Source: an uncultured Bacteroidales bacterium (GTDB lineage Bacteria > Bacteroidota > Bacteroidia > Bacteroidales > UBA932). Taken from it: 48,044 nt of DNA. Positions 40,198 through 48,044 of the stretch are shown here, in pieces. The stretch is from contig CAMVGM010000015.1 of the NCBI GenBank assembly GCA_947167015.1, positions 1 to 48,044 on the forward strand, written 5' to 3'. A program made the position numbers and the translations under genes. Position 1 is the first letter of the stretch. Every line of letters starts with the position of its first letter. The notes under the pieces were generated by a model. That model was not told the origin of the DNA, did no database searches, and saw only the letters and a list, made by a program, of their open reading frames with translations.

Positions 40198-40819
40198 CGG
40201 CTGCAGGGTCTTCTGCGCCAAAAACGGAACTGCCCGCCACGGCCAGGTCCACGCCCGCCTCCTCGACGGCGCGCGCGTTGCCCAGGTTGATGCCGCCGTC
40301 AATCTCGATGATCGCCTTGGCGCCCCGCTTCCCGATCTCGGCGCGCAGTTTCGCGACGCGGTCGAGGGATTCGTAAATGAACTTCTGCCCGCCGAATCCG
40401 GCGAACACCGACATCACCAGGAAATAGTCCGCCTTGCCGATGTACGGGAAGAGTTTCTCCACCGGGACGTCCGGGTTGATGGCCACCCCGGCCTTCAGGC
40501 CCAGTTCGTGCAGCCGGGCGATGAAACGGGAGGTGTTGCGCCGGGCCGCCTCATAGTGGAAAGAGCACATCTGCACCCCGTCCTTGGCGATCTTTTCGAA
40601 CCAGCGCTCGGGATGCACCACCATCAGGTGGGCGTCCATCGGCGCGGTGGCGATGCGCGCCACGTGGTCGATGACGGAAAAGCCGAAAGAAATGTTGGGG
40701 ACGAGCGTGCCGTCCATCACGTCGAGGTGGATGACGTCCCCGCAGCGGTTCACGAGCTGGATGTCCTTCTCCAAACGAAGGAAGTCCGCCGCCAGGATGG
40801 AAGGGGCAATCTGTAGCAT
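40172..40819 (-). CDS. rpe: Ribulose-phosphate 3-epimerase
   Basis: A 215-residue TIM-barrel enzyme interconverting ribulose-5-phosphate and xylulose-5-phosphate in the pentose phosphate pathway. Motifs: APSILAADF at the start, HLDVMDGTLVPNISFG (about 31-46), MDAHLMV (61-67), the phosphate-binding MSVFAGFGGQKF (about 136-147, where the usual Pro of MSVxPGFGGQ is Ala) and DGGI (about 170-173). Length is standard. It follows dnaA by 21 nt on the same strand, with its 3' end overlapping birA by 26 nt. Confidence 0.96.
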   Translation of the reverse strand: MLQIAPSILAADFLRLEKDIQLVNRCGDVIHLDVMDGTLVPNISFGFSVIDHVARIATAPMDAHLMVVHPERWFEKIAKDGVQMCSFHYEAARRNTSRFIARLHELGLKAGVAINPDVPVEKLFPYIGKADYFLVMSVFAGFGGQKFIYESLDRVAKLRAEIGKRGAKAIIEIDGGINLGNARAVEEAGVDLAVAGSSVFGAEDPAAAISALRGA

Positions 40820-40840
40820 ATTGTATTGTGGTTAAGCGGT

Positions 40841-42265
40841 TTAGCGGGAGGGAGAGACCAGTTGCGCCTCGATGTCGGTGACATACTTGCGGAACACCTT
40901 GTCGGTGGACATCAGGTCGGAAACGGTGGAGCAGGCGTGCAGGACCGTCGCGTGGTCCTTGCCGCCGATCTCCTGCCCGATCGTCGCCAGCGAGCAGTTG
41001 GAGAGGAGGTTGCGGCTGAGGTACATCGCGATCTGGCGCGCCTGGACGATCTGACGCTTGCGGGACTTGGACAACAGGTCCTCGCGGCTGATGTTGAAGT
41101 ATTCACAGACGGATTGCTGGACGCGGTTGATGTCGATCTCCGTCTTTTCCTCGCCCACCAGGTTCTCCGTGATGGAAGCGGCCAGCTCCAGCATCGGCTT
41201 GTCCCGTTCGACGGAAGCGTGCGCGATCAGGGAGATCAGGGCGCCTTCCAGTTCGCGGAAACTCGAGCGGACGCGGGTGGCCAGGAAATCGAGTACCGGC
41301 TCGGGAACGTCCACGCCCTCGCGCTCGGCACGCGAGCGGAGCATGTTCAGACGGGTGGCATGGTCCGGGGCGAGCAACTGCACCGGAACGCCCCACTTGA
41401 AGCGGGAAAGCAGGCGCTCTTCGAAATTCTCCAGGTCTGCGGGTGCGCGGTCGGAGGTGAAAATCAACTGCTTGCCGCTCTGGTGCAGATAGTTGAAGAT
41501 GTTGAAGAAGGCGTTCTGGCAGCCGGGGCCCATCAGGTACTGGATGTCGTCCATGATCAGCACGTCCAGCTTCATGTAGTAGGCCAGGAAGTCCGTCAGC
41601 TTGTTCAGCACGGACACCGTATGCATGTAGGTCGTCTTGAATTCGTAACCCGTCACGTAGAGCACCACCTTCTCGGGATAGCGTTCCTTGATAGCGATGC
41701 CGATGGCCTGCGCGAGGTGCGTCTTGCCCAGGCCGGGACCGCCGAAGATGAAGAGCGGGTTGAACGGCGTCCGGCCGGGGGAACGGGCGATGTTCTCCCC
41801 TACCGTGATGCCCATCTTGTTGCATTCGCCCTCGACCAGGTTCGCGAAACAGTACACCGGGTTGAGCCGGGGATCGATCTGGATCTTGTGCAGGCCGGGA
41901 TAGACGAAGGGGCTGGGGCTGGATGCGGGCGTCGGGTTGACCGTCACTTCCGGGTTCACCGGCATCGCGGCGGACTGGCCGGACACGCGCATCGCGGGCT
42001 GGTTGCGCACGGGCGTGACCTTATAGGACAGGCGCGCGTCTTCGCCGATCACGCGGCGGAGCGTCAGGCGGAGCACGTCCAGGAAAGCGGATTCCAGATA
42101 TTCCTGGAAGAAGGGGGACGGCACCTCGACAGTCAGCCTGGAGTCTTCGAAGGAGACGGCACGGATCGGGCGGAACCACGTCTTGAATTGCTGTGGTTCC
42201 ACGATCTGCTCGATAATCTGCAGACAGTTATTCCAAATTTCGATATGTCTCTCTTGCGAGTCCAT
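40841..42265 (-). CDS. dnaA: Chromosomal replication initiator DnaA
   Basis: A 474-residue AAA+ initiator that melts the origin. Domain I (about 1-85, WNNCLQIIEQIVEPQQFKTWFRPI), a Pro/Ser-rich linker (about 95-130), domain III with Walker A GGPGLGKT (about 173-180) and Walker B VLIMDDIQYL, and domain IV with the DNA-binding signature GGKDHATVLHA (about 437-447). Start ATG 42265 fits the family opening (DSQERHIEIWNNCL); the 15-residue extension from 42310 is not conserved-looking. It is the first gene before the AT-rich, origin-like region. Confidence 0.97.
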   Translation of the reverse strand: MDSQERHIEIWNNCLQIIEQIVEPQQFKTWFRPIRAVSFEDSRLTVEVPSPFFQEYLESAFLDVLRLTLRRVIGEDARLSYKVTPVRNQPAMRVSGQSAAMPVNPEVTVNPTPASSPSPFVYPGLHKIQIDPRLNPVYCFANLVEGECNKMGITVGENIARSPGRTPFNPLFIFGGPGLGKTHLAQAIGIAIKERYPEKVVLYVTGYEFKTTYMHTVSVLNKLTDFLAYYMKLDVLIMDDIQYLMGPGCQNAFFNIFNYLHQSGKQLIFTSDRAPADLENFEERLLSRFKWGVPVQLLAPDHATRLNMLRSRAEREGVDVPEPVLDFLATRVRSSFRELEGALISLIAHASVERDKPMLELAASITENLVGEEKTEIDINRVQQSVCEYFNISREDLLSKSRKRQIVQARQIAMYLSRNLLSNCSLATIGQEIGGKDHATVLHACSTVSDLMSTDKVFRKYVTDIEAQLVSPSR

Positions 42266-42574
42266 GCTTATAGGGACAAAAACGATCAGGCGGGATTCGC
42301 CGGATCGCAATGCAAAAATGGATGAAAAAAAGTTGAAAATTTTTTTTTCGATATATTGATTTTTAACTTTTTTTAGCTTTACTTCTTGCTAAATGAGGTG
42401 CTGTGCACCCCGTTTTCAATTAGTTAATAATCAATAGTTTACAAAGGCGCCAATTCGGCAAGTTGCGTATAATTCCGCATATTATGTATTTGGAAATATT
42501 CCAAATTACGAAATAAACGTTTATAGGTATTGCAACCGATTCTGGTGGCTAAAAACCGCAATTCGTGCTTTGCG
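42266..42574. other. AT-rich region upstream of dnaA, candidate replication origin
   Basis: A 309-bp gene-free stretch, the longest and most A/T-rich in the window. It contains homopolymer-rich DNA (A7, T9, T7 runs at about 42324-42378), a GGTGC/GCACC hairpin near 42401, and a perfect 19-bp palindrome at 42488-42506. Proximity to dnaA and a probable unwinding element suggest oriC. However, no copy of the standard DnaA box TTATCCACA or a close variant was found by eye, so this is tentative. A CATTTTTG box at 42313-42320 (minus, one mismatch) may be the dnaA promoter. Confidence 0.4.
42488..42506. repeat. Perfect 19-bp palindrome
   Basis: ATTTGGAA-ATA-TTCCAAAT, 8-bp perfect arms about a 3-bp centre, in the dnaA upstream region; a typical dimer-binding site shape. 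Confidence 0.7.
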
Positions 42575-43687
42575 TCAATCGACCCGGGTGACCGTTTCAC
42601 CGACAATTTTCACGACGAAGGCGTCAGGATATTTCTTGCGGATCGCAGGCAGTTTCTTGCGGACTTCCGCGGCGCTCCGGCCGGTCGCGATGAAGTATTT
42701 GTTGAGCGTTCCGCTCTTGATGACGCGCGGCGTGTAACCCATGAATTCCGGGGACTTCGGATCCATGGATTTGCGGACCGCGAAAATCTGCACGGCGTAC
42801 ATCGTATCGCCCTCCGGGGCGGATTTGGCCGGTGCGGTTTCGGTCTTCGGCACGGAGGATGCCGGATCTTTCTGCTGAACGGCCGCCGCCTGGGAGGCGC
42901 CGCCCTCGTAAATCGTCTTATACTCCTTGAAAGCCTGGAAAACGCGTTCCGCCAGCTTGTCCCGGTCGGTCTGCTTGCGCAGGGCCGCCAGGTCCGTCGC
43001 ATTGGAGATGAAGCCCAGTTCCAGGAGCACGGCGGGCATCGCCGTCCGCCATAGCACCAGGAAAGGATCCTGGGACACGCCGCGGTCATTCTTGATCGGG
43101 CCGCCCTTGAGATGTTTCTCCACCAGTTCGGCGAAACGGACGCTCTGCTCCAGGTTGGCGTTCTGCATCAGGTTCATGAAGATGTACGACTCGGGGTCGT
43201 TGGGGTCGAAATCGCCGTAGGTCGTCGAGTAGTCGTCCTCCAGCAGGATGACGGAATTCTCCCGCCGGACGATATCCATGTTGTTGGCGTACAGGTCCGT
43301 ACCCTTTTTGTGGGACTGGCCGAGCACGTGCACGGAGTATCCGTTGGGAGAGGTCTTGTCGATGCTGTTGATATGGATGGAGATGAACAGGTTCGCATTG
43401 GCCTTGTTGGCGATGTCCGCCCGGCCGCCCAGCGTCACGTACGTATCCGTGGACCGCGTCAGGATGACGTTCACGTCCGGATATGCGGCACGGATCTTGT
43501 CCCGGAGGGTCTTGGCGATGTCGAGCACAAAAGTCTTCTCGTAGGACTTCCCGTCCTTGCTGACGGCACCGGAATCCTTGCCACCGTGCCCGGCGTCGAT
43601 CACCACGGTGGAGAGCCGCAGGCCGTCGGCGGCGGCAGGGGCCAGGCAAAGGAGCGAGGCAAGGAAGAGGCAGATTGTACGTTTCAA
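42575..43687 (-). CDS. N-acetylmuramoyl-L-alanine amidase (Amidase_3) with SPOR-like end
   Basis: A 370-residue secreted cell-wall hydrolase of the AmiC type (signal peptide about 1-20, PAAA-DG). The zinc residues are visible: H in VVIDAGHGGKDSGA (about 31-44), E in YEKTFVLDIAKTLRD (about 49), H in SIHIN (about 102-106) and E in ALLELGFISN-like VLLELGFISN (about 224). After a Pro/Ala-rich linker, the last 90 residues (YAVQIFAV..., GRSAAEVRKKLPAIRKKYPDAFVVKI) look like a SPOR domain, which binds septal glycan. The start is TTG 43687: the promoter lies between it and the only upstream ATG, and TTG restores the signal peptide. It diverges from lptD. Confidence 0.9.
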   Translation of the reverse strand: MKRTICLFLASLLCLAPAAADGLRLSTVVIDAGHGGKDSGAVSKDGKSYEKTFVLDIAKTLRDKIRAAYPDVNVILTRSTDTYVTLGGRADIANKANANLFISIHINSIDKTSPNGYSVHVLGQSHKKGTDLYANNMDIVRRENSVILLEDDYSTTYGDFDPNDPESYIFMNLMQNANLEQSVRFAELVEKHLKGGPIKNDRGVSQDPFLVLWRTAMPAVLLELGFISNATDLAALRKQTDRDKLAERVFQAFKEYKTIYEGGASQAAAVQQKDPASSVPKTETAPAKSAPEGDTMYAVQIFAVRKSMDPKSPEFMGYTPRVIKSGTLNKYFIATGRSAAEVRKKLPAIRKKYPDAFVVKIVGETVTRVD

Positions 43688-43697
43688 AAAATAGTCG

Positions 43698-43705
43698 TAT
43701 TTTTG
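43698..43705 (+). promoter_or_regulatory. -7 promoter box of lptD
   Basis: TATTTTTG, exact match, 32 nt before the TTG start at 43738. Confidence 0.6.
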
Positions 43706-43715
43706 TAGATTAATG

Positions 43716-43723
43716 CAAATATA
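43716..43723 (-). promoter_or_regulatory. -7 promoter box of the amidase gene
   Basis: TATATTTG on the minus strand, 28 nt before TTG 43687. The two divergent boxes lie within 26 bp, so the transcripts overlap head to head at their 5' ends. Confidence 0.65.
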
Positions 43724-43737
43724 GGAAAAAATCCCTT

Positions 43738-46467
43738 TTGAGGAAGAGTATCTGCATAATTTGTGCCTGCGCACTCCTGCTGCTGACGTTCGCCGCGCCG
43801 GAAGCCGCCGCCCAGCTGCGGCGCAACCGCCGCGGGAATGGTACCATTTACGGCGCCCGCGTCGAAAAGCAGGTCACGCAGCCGGATTCCGCCACCCTCG
43901 CCCGAAGGGATTCCCTGCACCGGCTGGACTCGCTGCACCGGATCGATTCCCTCGAAATGCTGGGCAAGAGTTCCCTCGAGCAGCCGGCCTTCTCCAATGC
44001 GGCCGACTCGATCATCAGCGACTTCTCCAACGGCCGCCGCATCATCTACTATTATGGCGACGTCAGCGTGAAGTACCAGGACATGGAACTCACGGCGGCC
44101 TACATGGAATACGACCTGAACAGCGGCACCGTTTATGCCCACGGCGTCTATGACAGCCTGGAAGGCGTCTGGAACGGGCGTCCGGTGATGACGCAGGGGG
44201 CGCAGACCTACAACATGGACAAGGTGCGCTACAACTTCAACACCCGCAAAGCGCGCATCACCAACATGGTCACCACGGACGACGAGGGCATCCTGCACGG
44301 ACGCGACATCAAGATGATGGACGACCACTCGATCAACCTCTCCCACGGCCGCTACACGGTCTGCGACGACGACCATCCCCACTACTACGTGGACATGAGC
44401 GTGGGCAAGGTGATCAGTGAGACCAAGACGACCGTCTTCGGCCCCGCCCACCTCGTGATCGAGGACGTGCACCTTCCCTTCATCGGCATCCCCTTCGGTT
44501 TCATCCCGAAACGCCCGCAGCGCGCCACCGGCCTGCTGACGCCCTCCTTCGGCGAGGAAGAGGCCCGCGGCTTCTATATGCGCGACCTGGGCATGTACTT
44601 CGTGTTCGGGGACCATTTCGACCTGTCCGTTACCGGCGACTATTACACCCTCGGCTCCTGGGCGGTGGACGTCAACTCGCGTTACCGGGTGAACTACAAG
44701 TTCAACGGCAACCTGTCGGTGAACTATTCCAACGACCAGACCGGCGAGCGCGGGATGCCCGACTTCTTCCAGACCCGGAACTTCGGCATCCGGTGGACGC
44801 ATACGCAGGATTCCAAGGCGCACCCCGGGACCAACTTCTCTGCTTCCGTCAACTTCCAGACGCCCGCCAACAGCCGCTACAATGCACGCAACGTCAACGA
44901 GGCGCTGCAGAACCAGGTGTCTTCCTCCGTGTCCTGGTCCCACAACTGGAACGGCAAGTTCAACCTGAGCATCAATGCCCTGCACAGCCAGAACTCGCGC
45001 GACTCGTCCTACACCTTCACCCTGCCGAACATCACCTTCTCGATGAGCACGATCTATCCGTTCAAGAAGAAGAACCGCGTCGGCAAGGAGAAGTTCTACG
45101 AGCGGATCTCGTTCGGCTACAACACCACCCTGCAGAACAAGATCAACTTCAAGGCGTCGGACTTCGGCAAGCCGGGCTTCCTCGACCGCTTCCAGAACGG
45201 CATGGCCCACAATTTCAGCATCGGCCTGCCGAACTTCCAGATTTTCAAGTACATCAGCTTCGCGCCTTCGGTCAGCTATGCCCAGAACTGGTTCTTCCGG
45301 AAGACGGAGTACGCCTACAACCCGGAGACGGACCAGGTGGAGGCGCAGCCCAGTTCGCAGTTCAACACCTTCGGCATCACGCAGAACTATGCGCTGAGCG
45401 CCTCGATGAGCACGCGCATCTACGGCACCTTCAACTTCGGCCGGCACCACCGGATCCAGGCGATCCGGCACGTGATCTCCCCTTCTCTTTCGATGTCGCT
45501 GAGTCCGGAAAAAGGCACCTACGCCAACGGCTACCGCACCCTCGAGTACCGTGACGCCTCCGGCGAAGACAAGGTTTACCAGTACAATGTCTATTCGGGG
45601 CAGATCTACAGCGCGCCGGGCCGCGGACGCTCCGCCACCGCCTCCCTGTCCATCGGCAATAACCTGGAGGCCAAGGTGCGCGATTTCGCCGACACCACGG
45701 GTACCGGCACCAAGAAGGTCAAGCTGATCGACCAGCTGAGCATCAACACCAACTACAATTTCCTGGCGGACTCGCTGAAGATGGGCAACATCTCGATGAG
45801 CATGTCCACCTCCCTGTTCGGCAAGGTCAGCATCAGCGCCAGCGCTGGCTTCGACCCCTATGCCATCAGCGACCGCGGGACGCGCTACAACCGCTTCGCC
45901 GTCCTGGCCGGCCAGGGCCTTGCCCGGCTGACCAATTTCTCCGCTTCCGCCTCCTATTCCCTGTCCGGAGACGGCAAGATGAACGGCTATGACGGCACCG
46001 GGGCGAACGGACGGGGCAGTTCCGCCACCTCCTATTACCAGCGCATCTACTACCATCCGGTAACGGGAGAATACATTCCGGACGGCTGGCTGTACTACAC
46101 GAATCCGAATGTTCCCTGGTCCTTGAACCTGAGCGCCAGTTTCAGCCTTTCGCGCGGGTACACGTATGATAAGGAAGTGGCCAAACTGGCCCACAAGGAC
46201 CGCATCACCGCCACCCTGAGCGCCTCCGGGAACATCAAGCTGACGCCGAAGATGTCCATCAACATGAGCTCTGGCTACGACTTCGTGGCCGGGCGCCTGT
46301 CCACGACCAGCATCAGCGCCACCTACGACCTGCACTGTTTCAACATCGCGGTATCGTGGATTCCGACCGGCAACTGGAAGTCCTACAGCTTCCGCATCGC
46401 GGCGAATGCCTCCGCCCTCGCCGACCTGCTGCGCTTCAAGAAGAGCGACAGCTATTGGGATAATTAA
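43738..46467 (+). CDS. lptD: LPS-assembly outer-membrane protein LptD
   Basis: A 909-residue outer-membrane protein with a signal peptide (about 1-25, AAA-QL). Residues 95-270 form the periplasmic OstA/LptA-like beta-jellyroll ([35 protein letters not shown] [15 protein letters not shown]), which accepts lipopolysaccharide or lipooligosaccharide, and residues 290-909 the large barrel with alternating aromatic strands. Two short Arg/Leu/Asp-rich repeats ([16 protein letters not shown]) precede the jellyroll. The length is usual for Bacteroidota LptD. The start is TTG 43738: no ATG is available near the signal peptide. It is a single gene before rho. Confidence 0.9.
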   Translation: MRKSICIICACALLLLTFAAPEAAAQLRRNRRGNGTIYGARVEKQVTQPDSATLARRDSLHRLDSLHRIDSLEMLGKSSLEQPAFSNAADSIISDFSNGRRIIYYYGDVSVKYQDMELTAAYMEYDLNSGTVYAHGVYDSLEGVWNGRPVMTQGAQTYNMDKVRYNFNTRKARITNMVTTDDEGILHGRDIKMMDDHSINLSHGRYTVCDDDHPHYYVDMSVGKVISETKTTVFGPAHLVIEDVHLPFIGIPFGFIPKRPQRATGLLTPSFGEEEARGFYMRDLGMYFVFGDHFDLSVTGDYYTLGSWAVDVNSRYRVNYKFNGNLSVNYSNDQTGERGMPDFFQTRNFGIRWTHTQDSKAHPGTNFSASVNFQTPANSRYNARNVNEALQNQVSSSVSWSHNWNGKFNLSINALHSQNSRDSSYTFTLPNITFSMSTIYPFKKKNRVGKEKFYERISFGYNTTLQNKINFKASDFGKPGFLDRFQNGMAHNFSIGLPNFQIFKYISFAPSVSYAQNWFFRKTEYAYNPETDQVEAQPSSQFNTFGITQNYALSASMSTRIYGTFNFGRHHRIQAIRHVISPSLSMSLSPEKGTYANGYRTLEYRDASGEDKVYQYNVYSGQIYSAPGRGRSATASLSIGNNLEAKVRDFADTTGTGTKKVKLIDQLSINTNYNFLADSLKMGNISMSMSTSLFGKVSISASAGFDPYAISDRGTRYNRFAVLAGQGLARLTNFSASASYSLSGDGKMNGYDGTGANGRGSSATSYYQRIYYHPVTGEYIPDGWLYYTNPNVPWSLNLSASFSLSRGYTYDKEVAKLAHKDRITATLSASGNIKLTPKMSINMSSGYDFVAGRLSTTSISATYDLHCFNIAVSWIPTGNWKSYSFRIAANASALADLLRFKKSDSYWDN

Positions 46468-46478
46468 TAAATTATACC

Positions 46479-46486
46479 TATATTTG
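46479..46486 (+). promoter_or_regulatory. -7 promoter box of rho
   Basis: TATATTTG, exact match, in an A/T-rich gap after lptD; the predicted leader is about 40 nt long. Confidence 0.7.
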
Positions 46487-46498
46487 CATATCGAAACC

Positions 46499-46516
46499 TT
46501 CCGGCGCTCGCCGGAA
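46499..46516 (+). promoter_or_regulatory. Hairpin in the rho 5' leader
   Basis: TTCCGGCG-CT-CGCCGGAA: 8-bp perfect inverted repeat, 15 nt before the ATG at 46532. It may limit translation start or form an attenuation element; no T-run follows, so it is not a standard terminator. Confidence 0.5.
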
Positions 46517-46531
46517 CCTTATATTTTCCAT

Positions 46532-48044
46532 ATGACACACAAGTTGTTCGAGCTGAATGCCATGAACAGAGAGCAGCTCGAGACCATCGCAGAAGAACTT
46601 AAAATCAAGGGTATCAAGAAACTGGACGACGAAAACCTCGCCTATAAGATCCTGGACGAAGAGGCGAATGCCGAGTCCGTGAAAGTCAAGGACGCGCCTG
46701 AAAAACCGAAGACGCGCCGCGGCCGTCCGCCCAAGGACAAGGCGGCGGAGAAGCCTGCCGAAAAAGCGGAGAAACCCGCTGAGGCGGCCGCTCCGGCCGC
46801 AGAGCCAGCCAAGGAGCAGAAAGCGAAACAGAAAAGCGCCAAGAAGGCGGCTGCGCCCGAGCAGAAGCCCGAGTCTGCGCCTGCGGAGGCGGCTCCTGCC
46901 GCCGATGCGCCGAAGAAACGGGGCCGCAAGCCGAAGGCCGCAAGCGCCGAGGAAGCCCCTGCCCAGCCGGCGCCCGCCGCTCCGGAGAAACCCGCAGACA
47001 ATGCGCCCGCCGAGCAGCCCCGGGAAAGCGCCCCGAAGCAGCAGCCCAAGCAGGACCGTCCGGAGCAGCCTCGCCAGCAGAATCAGCAGAACCAGAACCA
47101 ACAGAATCAGGGTCAGCAGCAGAACCAGCAGCGTCAGCGCTTCCAGAACCAGCAGAACAATCAGCAGAACCAGCGTCCGCGCGTACCCGAATTCGAAGGT
47201 ACGGTGGTCGCGACCGGCGTCCTGGAAATCATGCCCGACGGCTACGGCTTCCTGCGCTCCTCCGACTACAACTACCTGAATTCCCCGGACGATATCTATA
47301 TCTCCCAGCAGCAGATCAAGTTCAACGCCCTCAAGAGCGGCGACACCGTGACCGGCGAGATCCGCCCCCCGCGCGAAGGCGACAAGTATTTCCCGCTAGT
47401 CAAGATCCTTTCCGTCAACGGCCGGAGCACCGAGTTCATCCGCGACCGCGTGCCCTTCGACTTCCTCACTCCCCTCTTCCCGGATGAGAAGTTCAACCTG
47501 ACCGGGAACGGTCACAACAAGGATGTCAGCTGCCGTATCGTGGATATGTTCGCCCCGATCGGCAAGGGTCAGCGCATGCTGATCGTTTCCCCGCCGAAGG
47601 CCGGTAAGACCTTGCTGCTCAAGAGCATCGCGAACGCCATCGCGGACAATCATCCCGAGGTGTACGAAATCGTGCTGCTGGTGGACGAGCGTCCCGAAGA
47701 GGTCACCGACATGCAGCGTTCCGTGCAGGCGGAGGTGGTCGCTTCCACCTTCGACGAGCCGGCCGAGAAGCACGTGAAAGTGGCGAACATGGTGATCGAA
47801 AAAGCGCGCCGCCTGGTCGAATGCGGCCACGACGTCGTGATCCTGCTCGACTCCATCACCCGCCTCGCCCGCGCCTACAACACCGTCCAGCCGGCATCCG
47901 GCAAGGTGCTCACCGGCGGCGTGGACGCCAACGCGCTCCAGAAGCCGAAGCGTTTCTTCGGCGCCGCGCGCAACATCGAAGGCGGCGGCTCGCTGACCAT
48001 CCTGGCCACGGCGCTGACCGAGACCGGCTCCAAGATGGACGACG
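46532..48044 (+). CDS. rho: Transcription termination factor Rho (partial, 3' end outside the window)
   Basis: The first 504 residues of the hexameric RNA helicase that ends transcription. Residues 1-45 form the N-terminal helical domain. Then comes a long disordered insert (about 48-215), rich in Ala, Pro, Glu and Lys and finally Gln/Asn ([10 protein letters not shown] and similar), with two AT-hook-like motifs (RRGRPPK at 62-68, KRGRKPK at 129-135). The RNA-binding domain starts near 222 ([22 protein letters not shown]), and the ATPase has Walker A PPKAGKT (354-360) and Walker [11 protein letters not shown]. Such inserts are known from Bacteroidota Rho, where they drive condensates. The reading frame is intact to the window edge. 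Confidence 0.95.
   Translation, partial: MTHKLFELNAMNREQLETIAEELKIKGIKKLDDENLAYKILDEEANAESVKVKDAPEKPKTRRGRPPKDKAAEKPAEKAEKPAEAAAPAAEPAKEQKAKQKSAKKAAAPEQKPESAPAEAAPAADAPKKRGRKPKAASAEEAPAQPAPAAPEKPADNAPAEQPRESAPKQQPKQDRPEQPRQQNQQNQNQQNQGQQQNQQRQRFQNQQNNQQNQRPRVPEFEGTVVATGVLEIMPDGYGFLRSSDYNYLNSPDDIYISQQQIKFNALKSGDTVTGEIRPPREGDKYFPLVKILSVNGRSTEFIRDRVPFDFLTPLFPDEKFNLTGNGHNKDVSCRIVDMFAPIGKGQRMLIVSPPKAGKTLLLKSIANAIADNHPEVYEIVLLVDERPEEVTDMQRSVQAEVVASTFDEPAEKHVKVANMVIEKARRLVECGHDVVILLDSITRLARAYNTVQPASGKVLTGGVDANALQKPKRFFGAARNIEGGGSLTILATALTETGSKMDD

Noticed and set aside
43684..46335. An 883-codon minus-strand open frame opposite lptD
   Set aside because: Low-information Gly/Val/Arg-rich translation and no signal or motif; the plus strand encodes a typical LptD.

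Overview
The window reads as a chromosomal segment of a fairly GC-rich member of the Bacteroidota, most likely an uncultured Bacteroidales. Direct signs are the promoters: nearly every transcription unit starts behind the phylum's TAnnTTTG -7 box, several with a TTTG -33 element about 19-21 nt upstream, while Shine-Dalgarno sequences are essentially absent. Families largely or typically found in this phylum also occur: a NigD-like lipoprotein, a 5-fold beta-flower repeat protein, a SusC-type plug domain on its own lipoprotein, DUF5715, a DUF4890-like protein, and a Rho factor with a long disordered insert. No phage, integrase, transposase or CRISPR array was seen. Genus-level assignment is not possible by reading alone.

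Layout. 1-3.3 kb: a cut-off gene end, DUF1294, an AT-richer secreted orphan, tRNA-Phe, and a three-gene operon of two tandem DUF6935-like paralogues plus nudC. 3.3-7.1 kb: the beta-flower repeat protein, then a compact NigD-like / ECF sigma / inner-membrane-plus-beta-barrel operon, then aquaporin Z. 7.2-13.2 kb: five tightly packed plus-strand genes (HerA-like ATPase, M23 peptidase, trmO, GH27 alpha-galactosidase, secreted alpha/beta hydrolase). 13.2-18.8 kb: a glycine-cleavage operon (unknown gene, gcvT, gcvH, gcvPA, gcvPB, DUF5715); gcvPB carries an in-frame palindromic insert. 18.8-25 kb: arginase-family protein, TonB-C lipoprotein, cardiolipin synthase, CstA transporter, EttA and a small coiled-coil partner. 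25-32.3 kb: a PAP2 phosphatase-VanX fusion, a WYL regulator pair, a 51-residue gene behind a strong promoter with an inverted repeat, free-Met-sulfoxide reductase, CPBP protease, an SDR epimerase, a STAS-like/kinase fusion and a DUF4890-like protein. 32.4-35 kb: the uncharacterised AmmeMemoRadiSam pair and tRNA-Cys. 35-40.8 kb: plug lipoprotein plus HAD phosphatase, the psd-cdsA-ftsH operon, birA and rpe. 40.8-48 kb: dnaA with an AT-rich origin-like region, a cell-wall amidase, lptD, and the 5' three quarters of rho.

How the parts work together. Much of the window concerns the envelope: phospholipid synthesis (cdsA, psd, cls), LPS export (lptD), peptidoglycan turnover (M23, amidase, VanX-like and DUF5715 peptidases), membrane proteolysis (ftsH, CPBP) and an envelope-sensing sigma-factor module. 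The modules that most merit a second look are the NigD/ECF/dual-membrane anti-sigma operon, the AmmeMemoRadiSam pair with a signal peptide, the PAP2-VanX fusion, the palindromic insert in gcvPB, and the WYL regulator next to an operator-like promoter driving a tiny protein.
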